Positions 1 through 5,940 of a stretch of DNA of 5,952 nt are shown here, in pieces. This DNA comes from Hyphomicrobiales bacterium. Lineage in GTDB: Bacteria > Pseudomonadota > Alphaproteobacteria > Rhizobiales > Rhizobiaceae. Both the position numbers and the translations under genes were made by a program. Under the pieces are notes generated by a model. It ran no database searches, was not told the origin of the DNA, and saw only the letters and a list, made by a program, of their open reading frames with translations. The stretch is taken from NCBI GenBank assembly GCA_011087745.1, contig JAALLB010000117.1, positions 1-5,952 on the forward strand, read 5' to 3'. Position 1 is the stretch's first letter. Each line of letters begins with the position of its first letter.

Positions 1-702
1 TGTCTTGCCACCGCAATCAACGGTTCGTGCATACGTATTGGAAACTGAGCCTTTACAAACTTCACGCCTGCCTCAACACAAGCTTGAAAATCATCCCGCA
101 AGCGATGTTTTCCTACACCTCCGCCAGAGACTTGCGTGTTGCGCAACGGAATTCCGCCAAACGACAACCAGCTCGCCTTCTTTGGCAACTGTAGACCACC
201 TTGTAATGTGTTTTACATGCTCCCTGAAATCGCCTACGATATGTGGCATCAGTTCCAGTGCAGCATTATAACTGTAGTTACCTTTTGAACGCACCGAACC
301 ACCCGCGCAATTTAAAAATCGTTTCAATTGGCTTTGGGCATGGTGTAATCGTCCCGCACTTGCCCACCCATAAAAACCGGCAAAAATGGCATTGTTACCG
401 TAATCAGTTCGAACTCTGTTTACTTCATTAGCGACGAGATCAAATGCCTTATCCCAGCTCACTTCGACAAATTTCTCTTCGCCGCGCTTGTTATTATTGT
501 GAGTTGGGCCGTTTTCCAAATAGCTCTTGCGAACGCTGGGTCTTAGCACTCTTGCGCTACCCTTAAGGCTGCTAACAATGTTCTCATTGATCCGGGAAGG
601 GTCATTGTCTCCCTTGTGTGGGTCAACACTAATTAATTGGTCGTTTTCCAGCCGAGAGACACCAGCCCCCCAATGGTTCGCGGTGAGTTGGCTCTTTTTC
701 AT
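1..702 (-). pseudogene. BisC/TorZ-like molybdopterin S/N-oxide reductase, N-terminal part, frameshifted and cut by the window edge
   Basis: This is the N-terminal third of a DMSO-reductase-family enzyme that reduces S- or N-oxides with a bis-MGD molybdenum cofactor. The first frame (702 to about 162) reads MKKSQLTANHWGAG, later VSWDKAFDLV, FAGFYGW and GNYSYNAA. Ser144 lies where the family's molybdenum-ligating serine sits (GDYS in DMSO reductase and BisC). No Tat signal is present, so a cytoplasmic BisC-like enzyme is more likely than a periplasmic TorA/DorA. After residue ELVVV the frame turns to nonsense and stops at 91. From 161 to the left edge another frame continues the family sequence for 53 open codons (FGGIPLRN, then HRLRDDFQACVEAGVKFV). 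The family's ELVV-x-FGG spacing suggests two bases are missing at the short T run, at 159-161 on the + strand as AAA. The family is usually about 750 residues. The ATG directly follows the stop of the HD gene. The break may be a real mutation or a sequencing error. Confidence 0.8.
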
Positions 703-1311
703 TTATGCAACTTTCGGAAGGCCTCTTACCTCTCCTTCGCACAAGACCTCTGCGTCGTATGCTTTCCGTGCAAATACCTCACGCACCATTGGCTCAAAAT
801 AATCCAGTGATTTCATATCGCAATCAGGATCAAAGCTTGATTGGTCCCAACGCTCACAAAAATCAGCACAGGTTTGGAAATACGCATGATCTTTGTATTT
901 TTGGCGTTCTTCTGGGTCCCAACCCAAATGATGGGCGTAGTATAGCATCTGGAATAGACCGTGATGTTCTACGGTCCATGATACTTCATCGCGAACAAAC
1001 GGGCGGATGATTTCAGCGGCAAACCGATCATGATTTTGCGGCGCTAATCCATCACCAATATCGTGCAAGAGTGCTGCTACGATCCAGTCGGTATCAGCAC
1101 CATCATTCTCTGCACGGGTTGCGGACTGAAGGCCATGCTCAAGGCGGGTGATTTTATATCCTGCCATGGTCTCCTCTGCCTGCATGCGCAATTCACGCAT
1201 GATACGATCCGCAGTCATTGCCAGATAGGGTTGCTCCATCTTGTGAAGCAACTCATAATCTTCTTTTGTGCCGTCTTTCATCTGAGTAAAAGAAACTGTG
1301 GGTTCGTTCAT
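703..1311 (-). CDS. HD-domain protein, predicted PhnZ/MIOX-like mixed-valent diiron oxygenase
   Basis: This is a 202-residue soluble HD-domain protein. Counting from the chosen start, the predicted ligands are His59 (RLEHGLQ), His83-Asp84 (LLHDIGD), His94 (APQNHDR), His116 or His117 (VEHHG) and Asp156 (ERWDQ). This is the six-ligand pattern of PhnZ and myo-inositol oxygenase rather than the HD pattern of plain phosphohydrolases. The 24-residue spacing from the first His to the HD pair matches my memory of PhnZ. Such enzymes use an Fe(II)/Fe(III) pair and O2 to cleave C-C or C-P bonds. The substrate here is unknown and no phosphonate genes are visible. The start is the ATG at 1311, which has GGAGG 5 nt upstream. 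A longer frame exists only from a TTG at 1371 and lacks such a site. The stop abuts the ATG of the downstream molybdoenzyme, implying one transcript and coupled translation. A hydrolase role cannot be excluded. Confidence 0.85.
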   Translation of the reverse strand: MNEPTVSFTQMKDGTKEDYELLHKMEQPYLAMTADRIMRELRMQAEETMAGYKITRLEHGLQSATRAENDGADTDWIVAALLHDIGDGLAPQNHDRFAAEIIRPFVRDEVSWTVEHHGLFQMLYYAHHLGWDPEERQKYKDHAYFQTCADFCERWDQSSFDPDCDMKSLDYFEPMVREVFARKAYDAEVLCEGEVRGLPKVA

Positions 1312-1316
1312 AATTT

Positions 1317-1321
1317 CCTCC
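1317..1321 (-). promoter_or_regulatory. Shine-Dalgarno site fixing the HD gene start
   Basis: On the minus strand GGAGG is followed by AAATT and then the ATG at 1311. It is the strongest ribosome-binding site in the window. It decides for the ATG against the TTG 60 nt further upstream. Confidence 0.8.
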
Positions 1322-1331
1322 AGAACTTGCA

Positions 1332-1347
1332 AATCTGATGACAGATT
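1332..1347. repeat. Small inverted repeat AATCTG-N4-CAGATT in the divergent region
   Basis: These are two perfect 6-bp arms around the loop ATGA, 20 to 36 nt upstream of the HD gene start. It could be an operator half-site pair or a hairpin in the HD mRNA leader. It is short enough to occur by chance, and no regulator is encoded in the window. Confidence 0.35.
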
Positions 1348-1369
1348 GATACGGGCAATAGGAAAGAAC

Positions 1370-1389
1370 AAGTGTTTTTTGCGACACTT
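1370..1389. repeat. Inverted repeat AAGTGT-N8-ACACTT in the divergent speB/HD region
   Basis: Perfect 6-bp arms are separated by TTTTTGCG, near the middle of the 110-bp divergent intergenic region, 33 nt before the agmatinase ATG and 59 nt before the HD ATG. The arrangement suits a dimeric regulator controlling one or both directions. I do not recognise it as a known operator, and I found no convincing -35/-10 pair nearby on either strand. Confidence 0.4.
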
Positions 1390-1409
1390 TGAATTTTGAC
1401 CGTATTTTT

Positions 1410-1415
1410 AGAGGG
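1410..1415 (+). promoter_or_regulatory. Shine-Dalgarno site for agmatinase
   Basis: AGAGGG ends 6 nt before the ATG at 1422. It supports that ATG over an in-frame TTG at 1389, which would add 11 residues unlike the family. Confidence 0.7.
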
Positions 1416-1421
1416 AATATC

Positions 1422-2375
1422 ATGGCCAAGAAAGCAGCTTCTGATCACGCTATTACAACCCAATCTCTGCTGGGGAGTGGTAATGACTCCACTTTTTCAG
1501 GCGTTATGTCATTTATGCGTCGCAAATATACCAAGGATGTTGTCGGCGCGGACATGGTGGTTTGGGGCATTCCTCTTGATACCTCGGTCACAAACCGCCC
1601 TGGAACCCGTTTCGGGCCAAACGCAATCAGGCGTGCCTCTTGTATTTTGGATGCAGACCCGCAATACCCTTTTCATCTGGACCCTTTTGAAACGTTGGCA
1701 GTTGCTGATTATGGTGATTGTTCCATGAGCACCAATAGAGTTTGGGAAAATCCGGAACGTATCGAGAATGAAGCAAAATCAATTCTTGATACCGGAGCTT
1801 ATCTTCTTTCATTGGGTGGTGATCATTATGTAACGTGGCCGCTTCTAAAAGCGCATGCTGAAAAACATGGACCTTTGGCCTTGATTCAGTTTGATGCGCA
1901 TCAGGATACATGGGAAGACGAAGAGGATGTTATTGACCATGGCAGCTTTATTACGCGTGCCGTAAAAGATGGAATTATCGACCCGGATAAATCCATCCAA
2001 ATTGGTATTCGAACACATGCGCCAGAAGACTATGGAATTGAAATTATCTACGGTGATGAAGTTGAAGAAATGACAACTGAAGCCATTGCTAATCAAATTA
2101 AACGCCGTGTTGGAGAAGGTCCAGTGTATCTCACCTTTGATATTGATTGCCTCGATCCGGCCTATGCCCCAGGTACTGGCACTCCTGTTGCAGGTGGTCC
2201 ATCATCGGCCAAGATGCTAGGCGTCTTACGCAAGCTTGGTAGCCTTAACATTGTTGGTTCAGATGTTGTGGAAGTTGCACCTGCCTACGACCATGCAGAT
2301 ATCACAGCCATTGCAGGTTCCATGGTAGCAATGTATATGGTTTGTTTACAGGCGGAAAAACGAATTGAGGGTTAA
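1422..2375 (+). CDS. speB: Agmatinase (agmatine ureohydrolase)
   Basis: This cytoplasmic ureohydrolase of the arginase/agmatinase family has 317 residues, a normal family length. It is predicted to hydrolyse agmatine to putrescine and urea. The binuclear manganese ligands are all visible: His135 in SLGGDH, Asp158, His160 and Asp162 in FDAHQD, and Asp240 and Asp242 in LTFDIDCLDP. His173 lies in HGSF, and Glu284 in VVEVAPAYDH, as expected for guanidino-group binding. APGTGTPVAGG (249-259) is the third signature. Many agmatinases have DAHTD. As I recall, Gln at this place is common in alphaproteobacterial SpeB-like proteins. The gene lies 71 bp upstream of argC in the same direction and may share a transcript with it, while the HD/molybdoenzyme unit runs the other way. 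Guanidinobutyrase or another ureohydrolase specificity cannot be excluded from motifs alone. No arginine decarboxylase is seen in the window. Confidence 0.88.
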   Translation: MAKKAASDHAITTQSLLGSGNDSTFSGVMSFMRRKYTKDVVGADMVVWGIPLDTSVTNRPGTRFGPNAIRRASCILDADPQYPFHLDPFETLAVADYGDCSMSTNRVWENPERIENEAKSILDTGAYLLSLGGDHYVTWPLLKAHAEKHGPLALIQFDAHQDTWEDEEDVIDHGSFITRAVKDGIIDPDKSIQIGIRTHAPEDYGIEIIYGDEVEEMTTEAIANQIKRRVGEGPVYLTFDIDCLDPAYAPGTGTPVAGGPSSAKMLGVLRKLGSLNIVGSDVVEVAPAYDHADITAIAGSMVAMYMVCLQAEKRIEG

Positions 2376-2381
2376 AAACCC
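2369..2381 (+). repeat. Short inverted repeat over the agmatinase stop codon
   Basis: GGGTTAAAAACCC has 5-bp arms around a 3-nt loop and spans the TAA. There is no T tract after it (GCTTTCAAATT follows), so it is at best a weak attenuator and not a convincing terminator. Readthrough into argC is likely. Confidence 0.2.
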
Positions 2382-2400
2382 GCTTTCAAATTGATTCGTT

Positions 2401-2429
2401 TTGTCGACATAACACACTGAAATTATTAA
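2401..2429 (+). promoter_or_regulatory. Weak candidate sigma70 promoter upstream of argC
   Basis: TTGTCG (2401-2406) and TATTAA (2424-2429) each match the consensus at four of six positions, with a 17-nt spacer. Transcription would begin only about 11 nt before the argC ATG, which leaves little leader, so this is a tentative call. Confidence 0.2.
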
Positions 2430-2446
2430 AATATCTTGGAAAAACA

Positions 2447-3379
2447 ATGAAACTAGGCATTTTCATCGATGGAGAACATGGCACAACCGGCTTGCAAATA
2501 CGCGAGCGGCTGGCAAAACGTGATGATATTAATATCTTGTCGCTGGCAATGGAAGGTCGCCGCGATGCAGATAAGCGCCGCGAGATGCTTGGTTCGTGTG
2601 ATGTAGCCATTTTATGCCTACCCGATGCTGCAGCTATTGAAGCAGTTAAGCTGATTGAGGAAACGGGCAATACAAGTTGCACGGTTATTGATACATCCAC
2701 AGCGCATCGTAGCCATCCTGAATGGGCATTTGGTTTTGCAGAACTTGATAAAGACCAGACTGAGAAAATTAGGTCTTCAAAACGCATTAGCAATCCAGGT
2801 TGTTATTCAATCGGTGCAATCGCAATTCTGAAGCCTTTGATTGATGCCGGGATAATGGCAGCTGATTGCCCCATCACCATTAATGCTGTTTCTGGTTATA
2901 CAGGCGGCGGCAAACAATTGATTGCGCAGATGGAAGATAGCGCTAACGATGATCATATCGAAACATCGTTTCATCTTTATGCGATGACCCTACAGCATAA
3001 ACATGTTCCCGAGATTATGGCGCGTGCAGGTTTAACCAAACGCCCGATCTTCATGCCAAGTGTTGCACGTTTTGCCCAAGGCATGTTGGTTTCCATTCCA
3101 CTTCATCTTGATCAATTGAACGGTGCAAACAATTCAAAAATTCATACTGCTTTGGATGCCCATTATTCAAACAGTGAGTTTGTTGATGTTGCCTCGATTG
3201 AAGAAACCAATTCAACGGGACAAATCAAGCCTGAAGACTACGCTAATCGTAATGATATGAAACTTTGGGTTTTTGGTGACGATAAGAATGGCCATGTTAA
3301 TCTGGTTGCACAGTTGGACAACCTTGGAAAAGGTGCATCAGGCGCTGCAGTGCAAAATCTCGAATTGGTTTTGAGTTAA
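2447..3379 (+). CDS. argC: N-acetyl-gamma-glutamyl-phosphate reductase, short (type 2) form
   Basis: ArgC catalyses the third step of arginine synthesis, the NADPH-dependent reduction of N-acetylglutamyl phosphate to the semialdehyde, in the cytoplasm. The 310-residue length and sequence fit the short type-2 ArgC. The N-terminal dinucleotide loop is GEHGTTG (9-15). CLPDAAA (57-63) and DTSTAHR (82-88) follow. The catalytic cysteine is Cys119 in SNPGCY. SGYTGGGK covers 149-156. His186 in HKHVPE is the expected catalytic base. The C-terminal LGKGASGAAVQN covers 293-304. No domain is missing. The start is the ATG at 2447 with a modest GGA 6 nt upstream. The gene follows agmatinase by 71 bp. Its stop codon is interleaved with that of the converging ctaA. 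In other alphaproteobacteria argC is, as I recall, often found near ribosomal protein genes rplM-rpsI, which are not in this window. Confidence 0.95.
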   Translation: MKLGIFIDGEHGTTGLQIRERLAKRDDINILSLAMEGRRDADKRREMLGSCDVAILCLPDAAAIEAVKLIEETGNTSCTVIDTSTAHRSHPEWAFGFAELDKDQTEKIRSSKRISNPGCYSIGAIAILKPLIDAGIMAADCPITINAVSGYTGGGKQLIAQMEDSANDDHIETSFHLYAMTLQHKHVPEIMARAGLTKRPIFMPSVARFAQGMLVSIPLHLDQLNGANNSKIHTALDAHYSNSEFVDVASIEETNSTGQIKPEDYANRNDMKLWVFGDDKNGHVNLVAQLDNLGKGASGAAVQNLELVLS

Positions 3380-4446
3380 AAAGCTGTATAACGGGCAAAT
3401 TTAACGCCGCGCCAATGCGCTACTGCAAACCCCAGAACAACAACTGCACCTCCTTGGTGAAATACCCCCCAATTTAGTGGGACTTGCAAAACCAGAGTGA
3501 TTACACCTATCGCTGCCTGTCCAAGTGTTAGGACAGATAATACAATTGCTCGGCGCTTGTGCGTATTTCCTGAATTGGATTTTGCTGCCACCAACATTTG
3601 CGCCAGCACGAGTATTAAGAGTGCGTAGGCGCTCATTCTGTGAATAAATTGCACTGTCTTGGGATTTTCGAAGATATTAAGCCAGGCTGGTTCTTGTATC
3701 CACAAATCAGCGGGAATAATCACGCCATCCATTGTAGGCCAATCATTAAAGGCTAGCCCAGCATCAAGTCCCGCAACCAATGCACCCAGAAAAATTTGTA
3801 GCATAATCGCAAAAACTACAATGGGCGCAAACTTAGAAACCGCCTCGTTTACAGGTTCATCACTATGTAATGCCAGCGAACGCGCCAGCCACATTGTGTA
3901 AGCAAAAAGAATACAGGCCAACGTCAAATGCGCTGCCAAACGATATTGGCTAACATCAACTCTCTCCGTAAGGCCGGAACTCACCATCCACCAGCCGATA
4001 AAACCTTGAAAACCACCCAAAACAAATAAAACAAGAAGACGCGGTTTAATCCAGTTTTCCAACCGTCCGGTCACCCAGAAAAAAATCAGGGGAAAAAACA
4101 CCGCCAGGCCAATAAAACGTCCTAAAAATCGATGCGCCCATTCCCACCAATAGATGAATTTGAATTCATCCAAACTCATACCCTTATTGATCAATTGATA
4201 TTCTGGAATTTCTCGATATTTCTCGAAGGCTACCTGCCATTCTGCAGTATTCAATGGCGGAATGGCTCCAAGCAACGGTTTCCACTCAGTAATTGACAGG
4301 CCAGAATCGGTAAGCCGCGTTGCGCCACCCACGATAACCATCACAAAAATCAGAAAACACACGAAATACAACCAATTGCGAACCTGTGCCCCATGTTGGT
4401 TGTTAATTTCGATTGAATAATAATTATTATCAGTTGCTACTGTCAA
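3376..4446 (-). CDS. ctaA: Heme A synthase (COX15/CtaA)
   Basis: This inner-membrane enzyme oxidises the C8 methyl group of heme O to the formyl group of heme A, needed by aa3-type cytochrome c oxidase. The 356-residue protein shows about eight hydrophobic spans (near 24-42, 107-126, 136-153, 168-188, 206-229, 272-288, 301-321 and 330-347). Family signatures are GGATRLTDSGLSITEWKP (40-57), EWAHRFLGR (102-110), RLAAHL (169-174), GALVAGLDAG (221-230), NDWPTMDG (234-241) and FIHR (267-270). The candidate heme-ligand histidines are 105, 173, 269 and 330. The start is a TTG at 4446, because an in-frame TGA sits two codons upstream and the next ATG lies inside the first membrane span. GAGG precedes the TTG by 6 nt. 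The gene converges on argC with a 4-nt stop overlap and diverges from the DUF2842 gene. Its presence implies aerobic respiration. Confidence 0.95.
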   Translation of the reverse strand: MTVATDNNYYSIEINNQHGAQVRNWLYFVCFLIFVMVIVGGATRLTDSGLSITEWKPLLGAIPPLNTAEWQVAFEKYREIPEYQLINKGMSLDEFKFIYWWEWAHRFLGRFIGLAVFFPLIFFWVTGRLENWIKPRLLVLFVLGGFQGFIGWWMVSSGLTERVDVSQYRLAAHLTLACILFAYTMWLARSLALHSDEPVNEAVSKFAPIVVFAIMLQIFLGALVAGLDAGLAFNDWPTMDGVIIPADLWIQEPAWLNIFENPKTVQFIHRMSAYALLILVLAQMLVAAKSNSGNTHKRRAIVLSVLTLGQAAIGVITLVLQVPLNWGVFHQGGAVVVLGFAVAHWRGVKFARYTAF

Positions 4447-4450
4447 AACT

Positions 4451-4456
4451 CACCTC
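4451..4456 (-). promoter_or_regulatory. Shine-Dalgarno site supporting the TTG start of ctaA
   Basis: On the minus strand GAGGTG is followed by AGTT and then the TTG at 4446. The TGA formed at 4452-4450 is in frame, so translation of ctaA cannot start further upstream. Confidence 0.7.
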
Positions 4457-4564
4457 AAGATCAATATGCTTAAATTGCATTCAACGGCAGTTTTCTCAAG
4501 TGCCTATCTGCGTGACAAGCGGTCGCGCAACTCTTTGATTGATTTAGTAGCTCAATGCAATATT

Positions 4565-4603
4565 AAGAACATGAAACAATGCAGAACCAAGAACATGAAA
4601 CAA
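4565..4603 (+). repeat. Direct repeat of 15 bp at a 24-bp period over the DUF2842 start
   Basis: AAGAACATGAAACAA occurs at 4565-4579 and again at 4589-4603. The offset of 24 bp is eight codons, so both copies are in one frame and each supplies an ATG (4571 and 4595) followed by Lys-Gln. It looks like a small tandem duplication of the translation start region. Confidence 0.85.
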
Positions 4604-4816
4604 AGAACACGTAAATTATTTGGAACAGTCTTCATCGTAGTTATAGCGATGCTTTATGCTGTCATCTCTACGACGATTGCGGCAGCAAAGCTGTCAGATG
4701 CCGGTGGATGGACCCATTTGGCTTATTTCTTCTTTACCGGGTTGCTTTGGATAGTACCTGCAATGCTCATCATCAACTGGATGTTAAAACCAGATAAAGA
4801 GCCAAAAGACACTTAG
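4595..4816 (+). CDS. DUF2842 family small membrane protein
   Basis: This 73-residue protein begins MKQRTRKLFGTV, has two hydrophobic spans (about 9-30 and 41-60) joined by a short polar loop (AKLSDAGGWTH), and ends with a charged tail NWMLKPDKEPKDT. The length, the RTRKLFGT start, the GGW loop and LLWIVPAM fit DUF2842, an alphaproteobacterial family of unknown function. It is an inner-membrane protein by prediction. Three in-frame ATGs exist (4466, 4571, 4595). The family alignment begins at the last. 4571 would add eight residues that are a duplicate of the true start. 4466 lies only 19 nt from the ctaA start and encodes a polar stretch unlike the family. No strong ribosome-binding site marks any of them. 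The 3' end overlaps the converging deacetylase gene by 4 nt. It diverges from ctaA, but a functional tie is not shown. Confidence 0.82.
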   Translation: MKQRTRKLFGTVFIVVIAMLYAVISTTIAAAKLSDAGGWTHLAYFFFTGLLWIVPAMLIINWMLKPDKEPKDT

Positions 4817-5862
4817 GTCACATTTAATTTTTTGCCGCGATTATTAATTCTTGTTGGAATGCCAGAGAGTAAGGTGTTCACATATCGCTTTGACTGATGA
4901 TTTCCGTTTAAAGATACCCGCGGCAAAGCAGTCATATGATGTTCATGCTCTGGGAAAATTACACCGTGACGCGTTGTGGTAGCAGTTAAAAAGCCCAACT
5001 CTTTAGCCAATTCAAATTCCCTTGATCCTGCAACCTCCACAAACCCATACGGATAAGCCAAGTGTTGTGGTTCATAACCAATTTTCTTGGTTAGAATTTT
5101 TCGACTCTCAACGATTTCGTGCTTTGCGTCATCAAGTGGCAATTTTGAAAGCGCATAGTGATTAATTGTATGCGCACCCAAGGTGCACAAAGGGTCTTTG
5201 GAAAGAGCAATTACCTCATCCCAGTTCATCAAACTCTCTCTGACATGACCTTCACAGTCAAAACTATAAGCCTTGCAGAACTTGGCAACTATCTCACGTT
5301 GCACGTATTGATCGGTTTCCACCAACAAATTGTACATCAAGAATTTATATGCTGTTCTTTTCTTTTCTGTCGTTGAAACATCAAATTCCTTGCGACCTGT
5401 TGCCAAATCTATTGAGATCTTCTTTTGCGCAGCGATAATATGTTCAATATCCTCCCACCACAAAGGTGCTTTGGCTTCTGTCAATCCAGGAGCGATATAA
5501 ATGGTATATGGCACCTGTTGGCGCCTGAAAACTGGCACAGCATTTGTCAAGTTATCCCGGTATCCATCATCAAGAGTGATACTCAAATACGGCTTTGCAC
5601 CTACATTATCTTTGGGATTTGCAATACGCTTTGCTACTTCATCCATGGTAATAAAATCATACCCTGAAGTTTTCAGATCTAGAATTGTCCGATCTAGAAA
5701 CTCTGGTGAAGCTGACAAGTGGTGATTTGGTGAGAATAGTGTTTTCTTTACTGTTTGCACCCGATGCAACATCAATATAGAATCTGAACCTCCAAGATGA
5801 CGTGCCATCAAACTTTGGATGCCTGAAAAATACAACGAATTTAGTATAATTTTACGCCACAT
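4813..5862 (-). CDS. Polysaccharide deacetylase family protein (NodB-homology domain)
   Basis: This 349-residue carbohydrate esterase (CE4, NodB homology) is expected to remove N- or O-acetyl groups from a polysaccharide. Motif 1 is TLDDGYRDN (97-104) with Asp98-Asp99. Motif 2 is the metal-binding pair His231/His235 in GAHTINH. Motif 3 is AYPYG (269-273). ALPRVSLNG (312-320) is the late conserved arginine region. About 125 residues separate motifs 1 and 2. This insertion includes APLWWEDIEH and is common in this branch of xylanase/chitin-deacetylase-like proteins. The N-terminus (MWRKIILNSLYFSGIQ) is weakly hydrophobic but has no clear signal peptide, so location is uncertain. The ATG at 5862 is the furthest upstream plausible start and has only a weak ribosome-binding site. 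The gene stands alone in its direction here. No glycosyltransferase is adjacent, so the target polymer cannot be named. Confidence 0.88.
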   Translation of the reverse strand: MWRKIILNSLYFSGIQSLMARHLGGSDSILMLHRVQTVKKTLFSPNHHLSASPEFLDRTILDLKTSGYDFITMDEVAKRIANPKDNVGAKPYLSITLDDGYRDNLTNAVPVFRRQQVPYTIYIAPGLTEAKAPLWWEDIEHIIAAQKKISIDLATGRKEFDVSTTEKKRTAYKFLMYNLLVETDQYVQREIVAKFCKAYSFDCEGHVRESLMNWDEVIALSKDPLCTLGAHTINHYALSKLPLDDAKHEIVESRKILTKKIGYEPQHLAYPYGFVEVAGSREFELAKELGFLTATTTRHGVIFPEHEHHMTALPRVSLNGNHQSKRYVNTLLSGIPTRINNRGKKLNVT

Positions 5863-5900
5863 AAATTTTCGTCGGTTTCTTAAATAAATTGCAAAATCGT

Positions 5901-5906
5901 ATTATA
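5901..5906 (-). promoter_or_regulatory. Probable -10 element for the deacetylase gene
   Basis: The minus strand reads TATAAT exactly, placing the transcript start near 5894 and giving a leader of about 32 nt. The -35 position (roughly 5924-5929) has no good match and falls inside an inverted repeat, suggesting a promoter that depends on or is blocked by a bound protein. Confidence 0.5.
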
Positions 5907-5914
5907 CCCATCCT

Positions 5915-5940
5915 ACTCCAAAACCCGAATGTTTTGGTGT
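5915..5940. repeat. Inverted repeat overlapping the deacetylase -35 region
   Basis: The arms CCAAAAC and GTTTTGG are perfect 7-bp complements around CCGAAT. One mismatch further out, AC and GT pair again, giving 9 of 10 paired positions. There is no T tract after it in either direction, so an operator fits better than a terminator. A hairpin at the end of an unseen gene to the right remains possible. Confidence 0.5.

Noticed and set aside
5..271. Rightward open frame at the left edge
   Set aside because: It is antisense to the molybdoenzyme, whose family motifs are read on the minus strand in this same stretch.
1312..1371. Upstream extension of the HD gene to position 1371
   Set aside because: The codon at 1371 is TTG without a good ribosome-binding site. 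The ATG at 1311 has GGAGG at ideal spacing.
1389..1421. Upstream extension of agmatinase to position 1389
   Set aside because: The codon is TTG, it lies within the inverted repeat and the first 11 residues are not family-like. The ATG at 1422 has its own AGAGGG site.
2369..2381. Rho-independent terminator after agmatinase
   Set aside because: The stem is only 5 bp and no run of T follows. It is kept only as a low-confidence repeat.
2386..2793. 135-codon leftward open frame opposite the start of argC
   Set aside because: It lies antisense to a clear argC coding sequence, has low-complexity serine-rich composition and resembles no family I know.
3659..3901. 80-codon rightward open frame inside ctaA
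   Set aside because: It is antisense to conserved membrane segments of ctaA and is a by-product of that coding sequence.
4466..4594. Longer DUF2842 reading frame from the ATG at 4466
   Set aside because: It would leave 19 nt between divergent starts and adds about 43 polar residues unlike the family.
5843..5850. TATAAT on the plus strand
   Set aside because: It falls in the first codons of the deacetylase gene with no matching -35 and no rightward gene behind it.
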